A DNA stretch of 64,000 bases. It comes from Prochlorococcus marinus str. MIT 9301 (lineage in GTDB: Bacteria > Cyanobacteriota > Cyanobacteriia > PCC-6307 > Cyanobiaceae). The notes under the pieces were generated by a model that saw nothing but the letters and a program-made list of their open reading frames with translations, was not told the origin of the DNA and did not search any database. The position numbers and the translations under genes are program-made. The stretch's first letter is position 1; each line of letters opens with the position of its first letter. Positions 1 to 11,504 of this stretch are shown piece after piece. The stretch covers positions 558,001-622,000 of the forward strand of contig NC_009091.1 in assembly GCF_000015965.1 (NCBI RefSeq), in the 5' to 3' direction.

Positions 1-42
1 ATATGGAATATTTAAGTTAAAGAAACTATTTGCTGGGTATAA

Positions 43-1215
43 ATGATAGCGGTGGAAGAAACTTTAAATAAAAAATGGAGTTGGTGGCCATTATTCCCCT
101 TATATCCTTATGGAAAAAAGAAAACAATTTTTAGAGAATTAATCCCTGATCAAATATGGTCCTTGGAACAAATACAGGGACTTTATTATGTTGCTGTTCC
201 AATAAGAATGACTGTAATAAAGGTTGATAATGGATTGATGCTAATAAATCCATTGCCTCCGACAAAAGAATTAATAAATGAGTTAGAAAAATTAACTGCG
301 ATTCACGGCAAAGTAAAAACAATAATTTTACCGAGTGCCTCTGGACTAGAACATAAAATTGGACTGCCAGCTCTTTCAAGAATTTTTAAAGATGCAGAAA
401 TTTGGCTTTGTCCTGGACAATGGAGTTTTCCCATAAATCTACCATTAGATTTTTTAGGAATTCCATCAAAAAGATCAAGAATACTGTTTGAGGAAGGTAC
501 TCCATATACAAACTCCTTTAAATGGTCTTCATTAGGACCATTAAATTTAGGACTTGGAAGATATCAGGAGATAAGCTGTTTCCATTACCCTACGAAAACT
601 CTTCATGTAACAGACGCAATAGTTGGAATAGACTCCAAACCACCTGAGATATTTAATTTTGATCCAACTCCACTTCTTTTTCATTCTAGAGAGAGAGGAG
701 ATGAACCTTTGATTGACACCATCGAACAAAGAAAAAAAGGATGGAAAAGGTTAGTCTTATTTTCATCTTTTTTGAAACCAGGAAAATTAAATATTCCACC
801 TTTAAAAGAAATATTTAATTATTCATTCAAAAAAGATCTTAGAAATTGGAGATCTCATTTCGGTATTTATCCCTTTTTATGGGACGAAGATTGGGAATCC
901 TCTCTTGTTGAAATAATGGGTAAAGATACTCCTAAAATTCAAATTGCACCAGTTTTACAAAAATTAATTTTTCCGCGTTCAAAAGAAGTATTACTTAAAT
1001 GGCTAGAAAATATAAAGTCTTTTGAAGATATGCAATATTTAATTCCAGCTCATTTTACGGCACCAATAAAATTTACAATAGAAGATTGTCAAAAATTAAT
1101 TGATGAAATTAATTCCCAAAAGTGGGATAAACTTCCTGAGGATAATAAATTTTTGATGAGTTTATATAAAAAATTGTTTGAACTAGGAATAATTCCGGAA
1201 GAAGTAAATCTTTAA
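43..1215 (+). CDS. DUF4336 domain protein
   Basis: This 390-residue protein resembles the DUF4336 family common in cyanobacteria and plants, which is thought to be related to the metallo-beta-lactamase fold. The N-terminus is rich in aromatic residues (WSWWPLFPLYPYGKK, about residues 12-26). Middle segments such as FHYPTKTLHVTDAIVGI and the late IPAHFTAPIKF look like degenerate remnants of that fold. The classical HxHxDH zinc motif is not visible, so catalytic activity is doubtful. An ATG start is used. The gene converges on the DUF760 gene with only six bases between them. Biochemical function is unknown. Confidence 0.75.
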   Translation: MIAVEETLNKKWSWWPLFPLYPYGKKKTIFRELIPDQIWSLEQIQGLYYVAVPIRMTVIKVDNGLMLINPLPPTKELINELEKLTAIHGKVKTIILPSASGLEHKIGLPALSRIFKDAEIWLCPGQWSFPINLPLDFLGIPSKRSRILFEEGTPYTNSFKWSSLGPLNLGLGRYQEISCFHYPTKTLHVTDAIVGIDSKPPEIFNFDPTPLLFHSRERGDEPLIDTIEQRKKGWKRLVLFSSFLKPGKLNIPPLKEIFNYSFKKDLRNWRSHFGIYPFLWDEDWESSLVEIMGKDTPKIQIAPVLQKLIFPRSKEVLLKWLENIKSFEDMQYLIPAHFTAPIKFTIEDCQKLIDEINSQKWDKLPEDNKFLMSLYKKLFELGIIPEEVNL

Positions 1216-1221
1216 AAACTA

Positions 1222-1557
1222 TTATTCTTCAATAGACATGTTTTCATCATTTTTGAGTGTTTGTTCCAGCTCTTTTCTTTGCTCCATTTGTCTTAAGAAA
1301 TATCCTGTCATCATTGCAGAAGATAATAAATTAGCAATGTTCTCTTTTGAAGATGTTATTTTTACATCAAATTGATCTGAAGGAAGCATTCCAAGAAGAC
1401 CTTGAACATTATGTCTAATAATTTCTTGAATATCTTCACTAGCTGATTTTGCTACTCTTTGAAGAACTTCTGGGGATTGTTTTTGTAAATATTGAATTAA
1501 ATCATTTTCATCGTTTGGATCATTATTTTCAGTAGCAAGAAATTCTGGATTAAACAT
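1222..1557 (-). CDS. DUF760 domain protein
   Basis: This 111-residue acidic protein matches the short DUF760 proteins of cyanobacteria and chloroplasts. The middle region (about residues 25-95) contains IIRHNVQGLLGMLPSDQFDV followed by a segment ending in AMMTGYFLRQMEQR, the characteristic core of that family. No signal peptide or membrane segment is seen. It lies 45 bases upstream of lepB's stop in the same direction as lepB, so the order of transcription is lepB then this gene. The function of the family is not known. Confidence 0.75.
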   Translation of the reverse strand: MFNPEFLATENNDPNDENDLIQYLQKQSPEVLQRVAKSASEDIQEIIRHNVQGLLGMLPSDQFDVKITSSKENIANLLSSAMMTGYFLRQMEQRKELEQTLKNDENMSIEE

Positions 1558-1602
1558 TTCTACAGCTTCAAGATATAAAAACCCTACAACATCAAGTACC
1601 CA

Positions 1603-2187
1603 TTAATCTAAATTATTAAGGGCAGGGAACCGAATAGGTCCAATTTTATTAAAAGGCCAATATCTAAAAATAGCTTTACCAATAACTTTTTTATAGGGTA
1701 AAAACCCCCAAATATGTGAGTCCATACTATTATTTCTATTATCTCCCATCACCCATAATGAGTCTTCTGGAACAATAAAAGGCCCAATAGAATAGTTAAT
1801 ATTTTGGTCAAAAAAGTAATTTCTTTGGGCGATATCATTTAAGTAAAGGTTACCGTCTCTAACTTCTACCTTGTCACCTGGGGTTCCAATTACTCTTTTT
1901 ATTAGTGCAGTATCTGCCTCATAACCAGCATTAATTAATTGTTCCGGAACGTTAAAAACAACTATTTTATTTTTTAATTTTGCAAGATTTGATTTGGATG
2001 TGATTTTAGGGGTTAATTTTTCAACAAGAATTTTATCTTGTATTTGAAGAGTTGGAAGCATGGAACCGGATGGGATCCATCTTGGCTCTATAACCTGCCA
2101 TCGTATAATTAAAGCTATAGATATCCAGATTAAAAGATTTTTTAAATCCCTTAGTATTGAATTTCTTTTTTCTTGAGTTGTAGACAT
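1603..2187 (-). CDS. lepB: Signal peptidase I
   Basis: This enzyme removes signal peptides from exported proteins at the plasma or thylakoid membrane. The 194-residue protein has one N-terminal membrane segment (about residues 17-30). The catalytic serine is S42 in PSGSMLPT, the lysine base is K97 in ALIKRVIGTPGD, and the conserved MGDNRNNSMDSHIWGFLP box is present near residue 150. Its length is typical of the short cyanobacterial form with one membrane anchor. It is divergent from menD, with about 50 bases between the two starts. Confidence 0.95.
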   Translation of the reverse strand: MSTTQEKRNSILRDLKNLLIWISIALIIRWQVIEPRWIPSGSMLPTLQIQDKILVEKLTPKITSKSNLAKLKNKIVVFNVPEQLINAGYEADTALIKRVIGTPGDKVEVRDGNLYLNDIAQRNYFFDQNINYSIGPFIVPEDSLWVMGDNRNNSMDSHIWGFLPYKKVIGKAIFRYWPFNKIGPIRFPALNNLD

Positions 2188-2237
2188 TTTTTATTTAATT
2201 CAGTTATGAGGAAAATCCCAAAGCATTTATGTAAATT

Positions 2238-4001
2238 ATGACATCATCTATTGAATGCCAAAATTTTCTTAGAAGTTTACAACTTTTGAATCTTCTTATA
2301 AAAATAGGAGTTCAAAATTTAATACTATGTCCTGGTAGTAGATCAGCACCTTTAGCAATAGCTGCTGGAGAATTAAATAAATTAGGAATGGTAAATATTT
2401 TTAATTCAATAGATGAGAGATCAGCGGGATTCCACTCTCTTGGGATTTCTGCCGCATCAGGTAATCTTTCTTTAGTTATTACAACTTCTGGGACTGCGGT
2501 AAGTAACTTATTGCCAGCAGCAGTTGAGGCAGATCGATCTTGTAAAGGTGTTATATTTCTTACTGCCGACAGACCCTTAAGATTAAAAGATTGTGGCGCT
2601 AACCAAACAGTAAATCAAGAAGATTTTTTGAGTTCAGTGTGTAGAAGTGTTTTAAGTACAAATCTAAATGGACTTCATGAAACGCAAGAAAATGAAATCT
2701 TGAATTTAGTTCGAATTACTGAGAAACAAATATCAACCTTCCCTGGTCCTATTCATTTAAATATTCCTATTGATAAGCCTTTAGATATTTCATTTTTGAA
2801 TAAAAAAAATGTTTTAGAGGTTTTTAAAAGAATTTATTTAAAGAAACAATATGTCTTTCAAAAAGTTGAAATAAAGTCTGATAAAAACAAATTCTTAGAA
2901 ATTTCAAAAATTTTTAATTTAGATGAATCTGGCATTATTTTGGTAGGTCCCTATCAAGGTTCAGTAAATGACTTATCTTCTTTCAATAAATCTTTAGAAC
3001 AATTACAAGAAATTACTGGTTGGCCAGTATTTGCTGATCCTGTTTCAGGAGTTTATTCTGATTTGAGAGGATTAGTTGTAAATTGGGAATTAGTCTTAAG
3101 AAAACATAAGAATCTTATTAAATGTAAACAACTTTTAAGGCTTGGTCCTATGTCATCTTCAATTGATTTAGAGAATTTTCTAATAAAGTTTGAAGGTATA
3201 CAAATTCTTATAAAAGAAAAAAATTATAGAAAATTGGACCCTATAAAAAAATCATTTGAATATGATTTTGGGCTATTAAATTTTACTTCTATATTGCTAG
3301 AGGAATTATCATTTAATGAAAAAAACAAAAAGTCTCTTACTCCGTTAGCTCTAGATCTCATAGAGGAAGGTAAGCAAATTAAAGATATTTTAAAAGACGA
3401 AATTATTATTGATAATAAAATTACTGAATATAAGCTTGCAAATCTTGTTCCAAAGCTTTGGCCAGCTGAACATCCAATAATGCTCTCCGCTAGTAGCCCG
3501 ATTAGAGATTGGCTTACTTTTTCTGAGAATGGTACTTTAACAAGAAATTGTTTCAGCTTTAGAGGAGCTTCTGGAATAGATGGTACTTTATCTCTTGCAT
3601 TAGGAATTTCTAGAATTAAAAATCCTTTACTTCTCGTGACTGGGGATTTGGCTTTTGTTCATGATATAAACGGTTGGCTAATTGAGAATTCAGTCGACAT
3701 GAATTTAACAATTCTTCTAATAGATAATAATGGTGGAAATATATTTAATCGTATTTATAAAAAAAATTTAAAAGAAGATGAATTTAAAAAACTATTTCTT
3801 ATGCCTAAAGAAATAAACTGGTCAAAACTCTCAGAGAGCTATCAAGTAAAATTTAAAAGTGTGTCAAATTTTAAAAAATTACGAGAGGCATTCGATTGGA
3901 GCATTTCTATCCAGAAATCTGTAATAATTAAAGTTGATATTGATCCAGAAAATGAAATTTATGAAAAAAATGCCCTGCTAGAAAAAATAATTGGCAGTTA
4001 A
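2238..4001 (+). CDS. menD: 2-succinyl-5-enolpyruvyl-6-hydroxy-3-cyclohexene-1-carboxylate synthase (MenD)
   Basis: MenD joins isochorismate and 2-oxoglutarate in a thiamine-diphosphate-dependent step. In cyanobacteria the pathway makes phylloquinone, the A1 electron acceptor of photosystem I. The 587-residue protein has the N-terminal cofactor-activating glutamate context [10 protein letters not shown] (about residue 60) and a C-terminal ThDP/magnesium motif beginning [12 protein letters not shown] and reaching DNNGGNIFN (about residues 470-500). The pyrimidine-binding segment [13 protein letters not shown] is also clear. The next gene, menB, acts later in the same pathway and follows after 35 bases. 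Confidence 0.96.
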   Translation: MTSSIECQNFLRSLQLLNLLIKIGVQNLILCPGSRSAPLAIAAGELNKLGMVNIFNSIDERSAGFHSLGISAASGNLSLVITTSGTAVSNLLPAAVEADRSCKGVIFLTADRPLRLKDCGANQTVNQEDFLSSVCRSVLSTNLNGLHETQENEILNLVRITEKQISTFPGPIHLNIPIDKPLDISFLNKKNVLEVFKRIYLKKQYVFQKVEIKSDKNKFLEISKIFNLDESGIILVGPYQGSVNDLSSFNKSLEQLQEITGWPVFADPVSGVYSDLRGLVVNWELVLRKHKNLIKCKQLLRLGPMSSSIDLENFLIKFEGIQILIKEKNYRKLDPIKKSFEYDFGLLNFTSILLEELSFNEKNKKSLTPLALDLIEEGKQIKDILKDEIIIDNKITEYKLANLVPKLWPAEHPIMLSASSPIRDWLTFSENGTLTRNCFSFRGASGIDGTLSLALGISRIKNPLLLVTGDLAFVHDINGWLIENSVDMNLTILLIDNNGGNIFNRIYKKNLKEDEFKKLFLMPKEINWSKLSESYQVKFKSVSNFKKLREAFDWSISIQKSVIIKVDIDPENEIYEKNALLEKIIGS

Positions 4002-4036
4002 ATTCATTTCTTTCTATCTTTAAATAATTAGTATTC

Positions 4037-4894
4037 ATGAAAGTATTACCTGGTAAAACAAGCTTAAATTGGACAGAATACAAATCTTATGAGGATATAT
4101 TGTTTCATAAATCAGATGAGGGAATTGCGAGAATTGCAATTAATCGCCCTGAAAAAAGAAATGCATTTAGGCCACAAACTGTAGATGAACTCATTAACGC
4201 ATTTAATATCGTAAGAAATGATGAAAATATTGGAGTAGTTCTTTTTACAGGTGCGGGACCTGACAAGAGAGGTATTTATTCTTTTTGCTCTGGAGGCGAT
4301 CAGAGTGTAAGAGGTGAAAATGGATATAAAAATGATGAAGGGAAGCAGAGGTTAAATGTACTTGAACTTCAAAGATTAATAAGAAGTTTGCCTAAAGTAG
4401 TTATTGCCTTAGTTCCTGGTTTTGCAATTGGAGGAGGTCAGGTACTTCATTTAATTTGTGATCTTAGCATTGCCGCAGAAAATGCAATTTTTGGTCAAAC
4501 AGGTCCAAGAGTTGGTAGTTTTGATGCTGGATTTGGATCTAGTTATTTGGCAAGACTCGTTGGTCAAAGAAAAGCAAAAGAAATTTGGTTTTTATGTAGA
4601 AAATATAATTCGAAAGAAGCATTAGAGATGGGCTTGATAAATGCAATTACAAAGATTGAAGAATTAGAAGCTGAGGGTGTAATCTGGGCAAGAGAGATTT
4701 TACGTAATAGTCCTACTGCTATTCGTATTCTTAAGGCTTCATTCAACGCGGAGAATGATGGAATTGCTGGTATTCAAGAATTATCTGGATACACAACTCA
4801 ATTATTTTATTCGTCTGAAGAAGCTCAAGAAGGTAGAGATGCCTTTCTCGAGAAGCGTCCACCAGACTTTTCTGAATATAAGTGGACACCCTAG
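4037..4894 (+). CDS. menB: 1,4-dihydroxy-2-naphthoyl-CoA synthase (MenB)
   Basis: MenB closes the naphthoquinone ring by converting o-succinylbenzoyl-CoA to 1,4-dihydroxy-2-naphthoyl-CoA. The 285-residue protein has the crotonase fold: [15 protein letters not shown] near residue 34, the oxyanion-hole segment CSGGDQ, the glycine-rich segment [10 protein letters not shown], and [20 protein letters not shown]. The QTGP context is that of bicarbonate-dependent type I MenB enzymes, as known from the family. It sits directly after menD and probably shares its transcript. Confidence 0.95.
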   Translation: MKVLPGKTSLNWTEYKSYEDILFHKSDEGIARIAINRPEKRNAFRPQTVDELINAFNIVRNDENIGVVLFTGAGPDKRGIYSFCSGGDQSVRGENGYKNDEGKQRLNVLELQRLIRSLPKVVIALVPGFAIGGGQVLHLICDLSIAAENAIFGQTGPRVGSFDAGFGSSYLARLVGQRKAKEIWFLCRKYNSKEALEMGLINAITKIEELEAEGVIWAREILRNSPTAIRILKASFNAENDGIAGIQELSGYTTQLFYSSEEAQEGRDAFLEKRPPDFSEYKWTP

Positions 4895-4929
4895 TTTATT
4901 CTTCAAAAGACCTTTTTAAATAATTATCA

Positions 4930-6381
4930 ATGAGAATTCTTCTTGCCGCTGCTGAATGTGCTCCAATGATCAAAGTTGGAGGTATGGGAGATGTGGTTGG
5001 ATCATTACCTCCATCTTTGATAAAACTTGGTCATGATGTAAGGGTGATAATTCCAGGATATGGGAAATTGTGGAGTCTTTTAGATGTATCGAATGAACCA
5101 GTCTTTAGAGCAAATACAATGGGGACTGATTTCTCTGTATATGAAGCAAAACATCCCATACATAATTATGTAATTTACTTAGTGGGTCATCCAACATTTG
5201 ACTCTGACCAAATATACGGAGGCGAAAATGAGGACTGGCGTTTTACATTTTTTGCTAGTGCCACTGCAGAATTTGCCTGGAATTGTTGGAAACCCCAAGT
5301 TCTCCATTGCCATGATTGGCATACTGGGATGATTCCTGTTTGGATGCATCAGGACCCCGAAATTAGCACTGTCTTTACAATTCATAATTTAAAATATCAA
5401 GGCCCTTGGAGATGGAAACTAGAAAAAATGACTTGGTGCCCTTGGTATATGCATGGAGACCACACAATGGCTGCGGCCATGTTGTATGCAGATAGAGTAA
5501 ATGCTGTTTCGCCGACTTATGCAGATGAAATTAAAACCCATGAATACGGGGAAAGTCTCGAAGGATTACTTAACTATATTTCAGGTAAATTAAGGGGAAT
5601 TCTTAATGGCATAGATCTTGATGAATGGAATCCAGCCAAAGATTCAGTTTTACCCGCAAAGTTTAGTATTAATAATTTAGAAAATAGGCAAGAAAATAAG
5701 AAAATTCTGCAGAGAGAAATGGGTCTTGAAGTAAATCCTAAAAAATATCTCTTAGGTATGGTTAGTAGGTTAGTTGATCAGAAAGGGGTTGACTTACTTC
5801 TACAAGTTTCAAGAAGACTTTTAGCCTATACAGATTCTCAAATAGCTGTTTTAGGGACTGGAGATAGATATTTAGAGTCTGGATTATGGCAACTGGCATT
5901 AGATTACCCAGGAAGATTTTCAGTATTTCTTACATATGATGATTCTTTATCAAGACTTATATATGGCGGATCTGATGCATTCTTAATGCCCAGTAGATTT
6001 GAACCATGTGGTATTAGTCAACTCTTGGCGATGAGATATGGCTCTATTCCAATAGTAAGGCGAGTTGGAGGTTTAGTTGATACTGTTTTACCTCATGATC
6101 CAGAAAATAATAGTGGTACAGGTTTCTGCTTTGATCGTTTTGAACCTATAGATTTTTATACTTCTTTAGTAAGGTCTTGGGAAGCTTTTAGGCATAAAGA
6201 TAGTTGGAAATTGCTACAAAAAAGAGCAATGAGCCAAGAGTTTAGTTGGCAAAGATCAGCTCTTGAATACGAAATTATGTATAAGGATGTTTGCGGAATA
6301 AAGGAACCATCACCAGATGTTGCTGAAGTTGAGAAATTTTCTTATGGACAATCAGCTGATCCATCTTTAAAAAAAGTATGA
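4930..6381 (+). CDS. glgA: Glycogen synthase (ADP-glucose, GT5)
   Basis: GlgA extends alpha-1,4-glucan chains from ADP-glucose, the main carbon store of these cells. The 483-residue protein opens with [20 protein letters not shown], which contains the ADP-glucose-binding KxGG motif. It continues with [13 protein letters not shown] and ends with the GT5 signature [21 protein letters not shown] near residue 360. Length and order of motifs are normal. The gene lies 35 bases after menB and 12 bases before murF, so a shared transcript is likely although the pathways are unrelated. Confidence 0.95.
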   Translation: MRILLAAAECAPMIKVGGMGDVVGSLPPSLIKLGHDVRVIIPGYGKLWSLLDVSNEPVFRANTMGTDFSVYEAKHPIHNYVIYLVGHPTFDSDQIYGGENEDWRFTFFASATAEFAWNCWKPQVLHCHDWHTGMIPVWMHQDPEISTVFTIHNLKYQGPWRWKLEKMTWCPWYMHGDHTMAAAMLYADRVNAVSPTYADEIKTHEYGESLEGLLNYISGKLRGILNGIDLDEWNPAKDSVLPAKFSINNLENRQENKKILQREMGLEVNPKKYLLGMVSRLVDQKGVDLLLQVSRRLLAYTDSQIAVLGTGDRYLESGLWQLALDYPGRFSVFLTYDDSLSRLIYGGSDAFLMPSRFEPCGISQLLAMRYGSIPIVRRVGGLVDTVLPHDPENNSGTGFCFDRFEPIDFYTSLVRSWEAFRHKDSWKLLQKRAMSQEFSWQRSALEYEIMYKDVCGIKEPSPDVAEVEKFSYGQSADPSLKKV

Positions 6382-6393
6382 CTTAAATTCTTA

Positions 6394-7767
6394 ATGGATT
6401 TCTCTTTTTTTGAAATAAAAGATGTTTTGGGTGATATTAAAAATCTGGGCGAGGGGGGAATAGATTCTTTAAATTTCAAGAATATATGTATTGATAGTAG
6501 AACTTGTTTGAAAAATGATCTTTTTATAGCTATCAAGGGTAAAAATTTTGACGGACATAATTTTCTTCCAGACGTTTTAAATAAAGGGGTTAAATCAGTA
6601 GTTATAAAAGAAGGTATGCAGAAATTACTTCCTGATAATTTTCCTTGTTGGGTTGTTAGTGACACTTTAAATGCATTTCAAAAATTAACCTTGCTCAAAA
6701 GAAAAAAATTAAGTATCCCTGTGGTTGCCATAACTGGTTCAGTCGGTAAAACAACTACAAAAGAAATGGTTGGTGAGGTTTTAAATAAACTTGGAAAAAT
6801 TAAATTATCCCATGCAAATTTTAATAATGAGATTGGGGTTGGTCTCACTATTCTTGCTACAGATAAAGAAGATAAAGTTTTGGTCCTTGAGATGGGAATG
6901 AGAGGTCTTGGACAGATCGAAAATTTATCTAAATATAGTAAACCCGATATTGCAGTAATTACTAACATTGGGACAGCACATATTGGATTGTTAGGCTCTA
7001 AAAAAAATATTACTTATGCTAAGTGTGAAATTAGTAAATTTTTAAATCCCAAAGGAGTTGTAATAATACCAGCTAATGATTTACTTCTTGAAGAAACTTT
7101 AAGAGAATACTGGAAAGGTAGGGTAACAAAAGTAGAACTTCTTAATATAGAAAATCAAAATGACAGTTTTAAGAAAGATAATAATTTGCGAGGATTTTAT
7201 AATCCCTCTAATAAAACAATCTTAATCGAAGAAAATATCTTTGAAATTTCATTTGAGGGATTTCACAATGCTTCAAATTTCCTATTGGCTTATGCAGTTG
7301 CCAAAGAGCTAGGCATTGATTTTGAAAGTTTTAATAAATTTGATTTTGTAAGTTTAGGTGGAAGAAATAAAATTCTTAAATCAGTAAAAACAACAATATA
7401 TGATGAATCATATAATGCTTCGCCAGAGTCAGTAAAAGCATGTATTAAAACCCTCCTTGAAAAACCGAGAAATAAATTTTTCATATTTGGAAGTATGCAA
7501 GAATTGGGAGAAGAATCTGAAAAATTTCATAAAGAAATATTCAACTTAATAAATAATTCAGACATAGAAAAGTGTTTATTTATTTGTGATAAAAAAAATA
7601 AAAAAATTTACACCAATTATCTCAAAGATAAGAAAAAATTTTTAGTTTTAAATAATATTAAAGATGTACCTAAAGAGATAAACAAATCCACAAAAAAAGG
7701 TGATTCTATTCTTATTAAAGGGAGCAGAAGTTGGCAACTTGAAAAAATTATTGAATTAATCAATTAG
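6394..7767 (+). CDS. murF: UDP-MurNAc-tripeptide--D-Ala-D-Ala ligase (MurF)
   Basis: MurF adds the D-Ala-D-Ala dipeptide to the peptidoglycan precursor in the cytoplasm. The 457-residue protein has an N-terminal Mur ligase domain (NICIDSRTCLKNDLFIAIKG near residue 30) and the ATP P-loop VVAITGSVGKTTTKEM near residue 110. The central-domain segment HANFNNEIGVGLTIL and the C-terminal YDESYNASPESVKA complete the family pattern. It starts 12 bases after glgA and converges on glmU, with a single base between the two stop codons. Confidence 0.95.
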   Translation: MDFSFFEIKDVLGDIKNLGEGGIDSLNFKNICIDSRTCLKNDLFIAIKGKNFDGHNFLPDVLNKGVKSVVIKEGMQKLLPDNFPCWVVSDTLNAFQKLTLLKRKKLSIPVVAITGSVGKTTTKEMVGEVLNKLGKIKLSHANFNNEIGVGLTILATDKEDKVLVLEMGMRGLGQIENLSKYSKPDIAVITNIGTAHIGLLGSKKNITYAKCEISKFLNPKGVVIIPANDLLLEETLREYWKGRVTKVELLNIENQNDSFKKDNNLRGFYNPSNKTILIEENIFEISFEGFHNASNFLLAYAVAKELGIDFESFNKFDFVSLGGRNKILKSVKTTIYDESYNASPESVKACIKTLLEKPRNKFFIFGSMQELGEESEKFHKEIFNLINNSDIEKCLFICDKKNKKIYTNYLKDKKKFLVLNNIKDVPKEINKSTKKGDSILIKGSRSWQLEKIIELIN

Positions 7768-7768
7768 A

Positions 7769-9118
7769 TCAGGATTTCTTTCTTTCCCAATTTTCTATAT
7801 TTACTTGCTGAGTTCTTGAGATTGCTAATGAATTATCTTTTGAGTCTTTTGTGATCACTGAACCAGCTCCTGTTGTAACTGATTCCCCAAGATTTATTGG
7901 CGCTACAAAAACTGTATTTGCACCAATGCTGGAATTTTTACCAATTTTTGTTTGATGTTTTTTCTCGCCATCAAAATTTGCAGTAATAGTACCTGCTCCA
8001 ATATTTGTAGATCTTCCAATAATAGAATCGCCAATATAACTTAAATGGTTTACTTTAGATTCTTCCTCTAATTGACTATTTTTAATTTCAACAAAATTAC
8101 CTATTTTGCTAAAGGAAGATATTTTGGAATTAGGTCTTATATGACTATAAGGGCCAATTTTTATATAATCCATTATCTGAGAAGCATAAACAGTAGAGTT
8201 TGAAATTTCACAATTTAATCCCACATAAGAATTCTCAATAAAAGTATTTGGTCCGATAATGCAATGACTTTTTATTTTTGTATTTCCTCTTAGATGTGTA
8301 TTCGCCTCTATAATCACATCCTTACCAATTTCAGCTTCTTCACTAATTGAACAACTTGCTTTATTAATAAAAGTTACCCCATTAAGCATATGCTTTTCTT
8401 TAATTGAATTCTGCATATTTTCCTCGCATTCTGATAGTTGAATTCTGTTATTAATCCCTTGAAGCTCTCCATTATCCTCTACCTCGAGGCTTAAGGAATT
8501 TTTTAGCATAGATATGGTATCTGTTAAGTAAATTTCTTTTTGATTATTATTACTTCGCAAGGTATTAATTATTTCTGACAATTTACCCCAGTTAAAACAG
8601 TAAACACCCGCATTTATTAATCGGTTTTCTCTTTCTAGATCATTGCAATCTTTTTCTTCAACAATTCTCTCTATAAAATCTCCCTTTAAAAAAACTCTGC
8701 CATATCCGTGAGGATTTCTTTTCTTTGTAGTAATTAAAGAAACATCGGCATTTTTTGAATCGTGTAAATATAAAAGCCTTTTTAAAGTACTAGGCCTAAT
8801 GAGTGGCACATCGCCGTTAAGGACTAAAAGTTTTCCTTCATGTTTTTTTACTTCTCTACAAAGTATTTGGATAGCATGACCGGTTCCTGATTGAGGTTCT
8901 TGAATAACAATATGAATTTTTTTTTCGTTTGAAATTGACTTTTCTACTTCTTTTGATTTGTGTCCAGTAATTACGAAAATTTGATCAGGTTTTAATTCCA
9001 CACATGAATCAATTACTCTTTGTAGAAGACTTTTGCCAGAAATTTTATGTAAAACTTTTGGCAATGAGCTTTCCATCCTAGTGCCCTTGCCTGCCGCTAA
9101 TATCGCAACACTTAACAT
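7769..9118 (-). CDS. glmU: Bifunctional GlcN-1-P acetyltransferase / GlcNAc-1-P uridyltransferase (GlmU)
   Basis: GlmU makes UDP-GlcNAc for peptidoglycan and lipopolysaccharide. The 449-residue protein has the pyrophosphorylase motif [18 protein letters not shown] at its N-terminus and GDVPL near residue 100. From about residue 250 it becomes a left-handed beta helix of hexapeptide repeats, including the acetyltransferase segment [20 protein letters not shown]. Length is normal for the cyanobacterial enzyme. The methyltransferase gene upstream runs in the same direction, 19 bases away. Confidence 0.96.
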
Positions 9119-9137
9119 GTTTATTTGAAATCCCTAT

Positions 9138-10049
9138 TTAAATCTTACTCTTAACGGATAACTTCGTCATTCCCCACTTCTCTCTCCATTTATTTGTAGA
9201 TAATAGATTTGAAAAAAATTGCTCATCCAATCTTCTCTTGATTATATCGTCTTTGCTTGAGTTTAAATCTTGATCTCTATATGGAATACTTGCTTTAGTT
9301 AAGAGATGTTCCTCTTCCATTAAAGATAACTTTTCAAAATTGAAATTAGGTTTTAATTTTTTGTTATTAAATTTTGGTATCGCAACAGTTCCCTGACTCC
9401 AAAAAATTCTATTTTTAATACTTGGCTTAATAGTAAAAATTTCTAATCCAAGATTTCTTAAAGTTTTTCTTACTGCCGCTGATGAAGAATAAGTTATTAA
9501 ATAACCTTGAGAATTAAGATTTTCTGAGACTTTAGATAAAAATTCCATTGTCCATACTTGTGGGCATTTTTGAGGAGAAAAACCATCTAAATAAATCAGA
9601 TCGAATTTAATAGAGGAAGGAATAATTTTGATTTTTTCTCTCGCATCACCCCACAACACACTGCATTTAAAAAATTGATCCTCAAAGTAATCTTGTCGAT
9701 ACATTGATTCAAATATTGTTTTGACTTTTGGATCCCATAATTTAAGAAAAGATTCATTTCTCAGCGAATATTCAAGTGGCTTTTTATCAATCTCCAACGC
9801 ATACAAATTTAAATACGATTTTTGTTTAATTAATTCATCTAATAAAGAAGCGGAATTGTATCCTAAACCAAAACATATATCCAATACATTAAGAGATTTA
9901 CCCTTAAATCTTTGTAAATTAGAAGTAGATGTAAATTTCAACTTTGTTTCCTCCAATGCGCCCAATAAACTATGGAAGTTCTCTTGAAAAAACAAACTTC
10001 TTAATGAGTAACTACCATCTTTAGTTAAAATTTCTATTAATTCAGACAA
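9138..10049 (-). CDS. MnmC-type tRNA methyltransferase domain protein
   Basis: This 303-residue protein matches the DUF752/MnmC methyltransferase family, which methylates the aminomethyl group of wobble uridine 34 in some tRNAs. The SAM-binding loop is FGLGYNSASLL near residue 60, and the hallmark DLIYLDGFSPQKCPQVWT lies near residue 150. The FAD-dependent oxidoreductase half of the fused enterobacterial MnmC is absent, so this is a stand-alone methyltransferase. The start is TTG; no in-frame ATG lies nearer. It is 12 bases downstream of aroA and probably cotranscribed with it. Confidence 0.85.
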   Translation of the reverse strand: MSELIEILTKDGSYSLRSLFFQENFHSLLGALEETKLKFTSTSNLQRFKGKSLNVLDICFGLGYNSASLLDELIKQKSYLNLYALEIDKKPLEYSLRNESFLKLWDPKVKTIFESMYRQDYFEDQFFKCSVLWGDAREKIKIIPSSIKFDLIYLDGFSPQKCPQVWTMEFLSKVSENLNSQGYLITYSSSAAVRKTLRNLGLEIFTIKPSIKNRIFWSQGTVAIPKFNNKKLKPNFNFEKLSLMEEEHLLTKASIPYRDQDLNSSKDDIIKRRLDEQFFSNLLSTNKWREKWGMTKLSVKSKI

Positions 10050-10061
10050 AAACTTTTTAGG

Positions 10062-11372
10062 CTAGTTAGTTAGTTTGGCAAGCTCTTCCCAAAAAGTGGG
10101 ATACGAGACGCTAGCTGCATCTGCTCTCATGATTTTTGAGGTACCTTTGGCAAGCAGTGAAGCAATAGCAAGACTCATTGCTACTCGATGATCTGTCTCA
10201 CTATCTACCTCCGCAGAATGAAATTTTGATTGCCCATTAATAATTAACCCATCCTCTTTTTCTGTTATTTCAGCACCGAATTTTTGTAACTGTCGTGCCA
10301 TGACTTTTAATCTATCTGTCTCTTTAACCCTTAATTCTTGTGCATCCTTAATTTCAGAAACTCCATTACAAAAACAAGCAGCCACAGTAAGGATAGGAAT
10401 TTCATCTATGAGTTTTGGGAGAATATCTCCTTCAATAATGAATGATTTTAAATTATTTGAAGTCTTTACTTTTATAGATCCAATAGGTTCACCAGCAATA
10501 GTCGATTTATCTAAAATCTCATAATTGCAACCCATTGAATTCATAATATTTAAAATCCCTGTTCTAGTGGGATTTAATCCGACATTCTGAATTAAAACCT
10601 CTGAATTTGGAACAATAGATGCAGCAATCATCCAAAAAGAAGCAGAGCTTATGTCTCCAGGAATCAATATTTTCTGGCCAATTAAACTTCCCCCTGACTT
10701 GATAACTACATTTCTTCCAAATTCCCCTCTGATAGTGATGTCTGCTCCAAATGCTTTCAACATTCTTTCAGTATGATCTCTTGAAGAGGCTGGTTCAATA
10801 ACAGAAGTGGTTCCAGAAGCTTTGAGGCCTGCCAATAAGATTGCGGATTTTACTTGAGCACTCGCTACTGGAGTTCCCATAACACATCCTTTTAGTTTAT
10901 TCCCATTAATTGAGATTGGTGCTTTGTTCCCTTTTTCTCTACCAAAAATTTTGCCACCCATCAATGATAATGGTTTACCCACTCTCCCCATTGGCCTTTC
11001 ATTAAGAGAAATATCACCAGTTAAGATAAAATTCTTGCCTTCTTGACCGGCAAGTAACCCCATTAATAATCTCATGGTGGTTCCCGAATTCCCGCAATTG
11101 AGAATCTCTTTGGGCTCTTTTAATCCATTAATACCCAATCCTGAAATCGTAAAAGGCTTATCTTTTTTTATTTCTGGTATATTTACACCTAATTTTCTAA
11201 GACAATCAGCAGTTGAAAGGGGATCTTCAGAATATAAAAACCCCTCAATAGTCGTTTCACCCTCAGCAATACTCCCAATTATTAAAGCTCTATGAGAGAT
11301 GGATTTATCTCCTGGTACTTTTATTTTTCCTTTTAAATTAACTCCACCTTTAATTGTGCGGATATTATTCAT
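10062..11372 (-). CDS. aroA: 3-phosphoshikimate 1-carboxyvinyltransferase (EPSP synthase)
   Basis: AroA transfers the enolpyruvyl group of PEP to shikimate-3-phosphate in aromatic amino acid synthesis. The protein (436 residues from the preferred start) has the N-terminal signature [14 protein letters not shown], the PEP-loop [15 protein letters not shown] near residue 95 and the second signature [12 protein letters not shown] near residue 345. An ATG 39 bases further upstream (11411) is also in frame. I prefer 11372 because the family homology begins right after it and the upstream 13 residues look non-conserved. Confidence 0.95.
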   Translation of the reverse strand: MNNIRTIKGGVNLKGKIKVPGDKSISHRALIIGSIAEGETTIEGFLYSEDPLSTADCLRKLGVNIPEIKKDKPFTISGLGINGLKEPKEILNCGNSGTTMRLLMGLLAGQEGKNFILTGDISLNERPMGRVGKPLSLMGGKIFGREKGNKAPISINGNKLKGCVMGTPVASAQVKSAILLAGLKASGTTSVIEPASSRDHTERMLKAFGADITIRGEFGRNVVIKSGGSLIGQKILIPGDISSASFWMIAASIVPNSEVLIQNVGLNPTRTGILNIMNSMGCNYEILDKSTIAGEPIGSIKVKTSNNLKSFIIEGDILPKLIDEIPILTVAACFCNGVSEIKDAQELRVKETDRLKVMARQLQKFGAEITEKEDGLIINGQSKFHSAEVDSETDHRVAMSLAIASLLAKGTSKIMRADAASVSYPTFWEELAKLTN

Positions 11373-11504
11373 TTTCAATTTAAATACTTGATAAGATTTC
11401 TGTAAAAACAAATTAGTTCTATCTTATCAATAAGTTTGTTTTTAAAAAAAAATAATCAAATTAAGTAACTGTTTTCTATAATAATTTTAGAAAAGGAACT
11501 AATC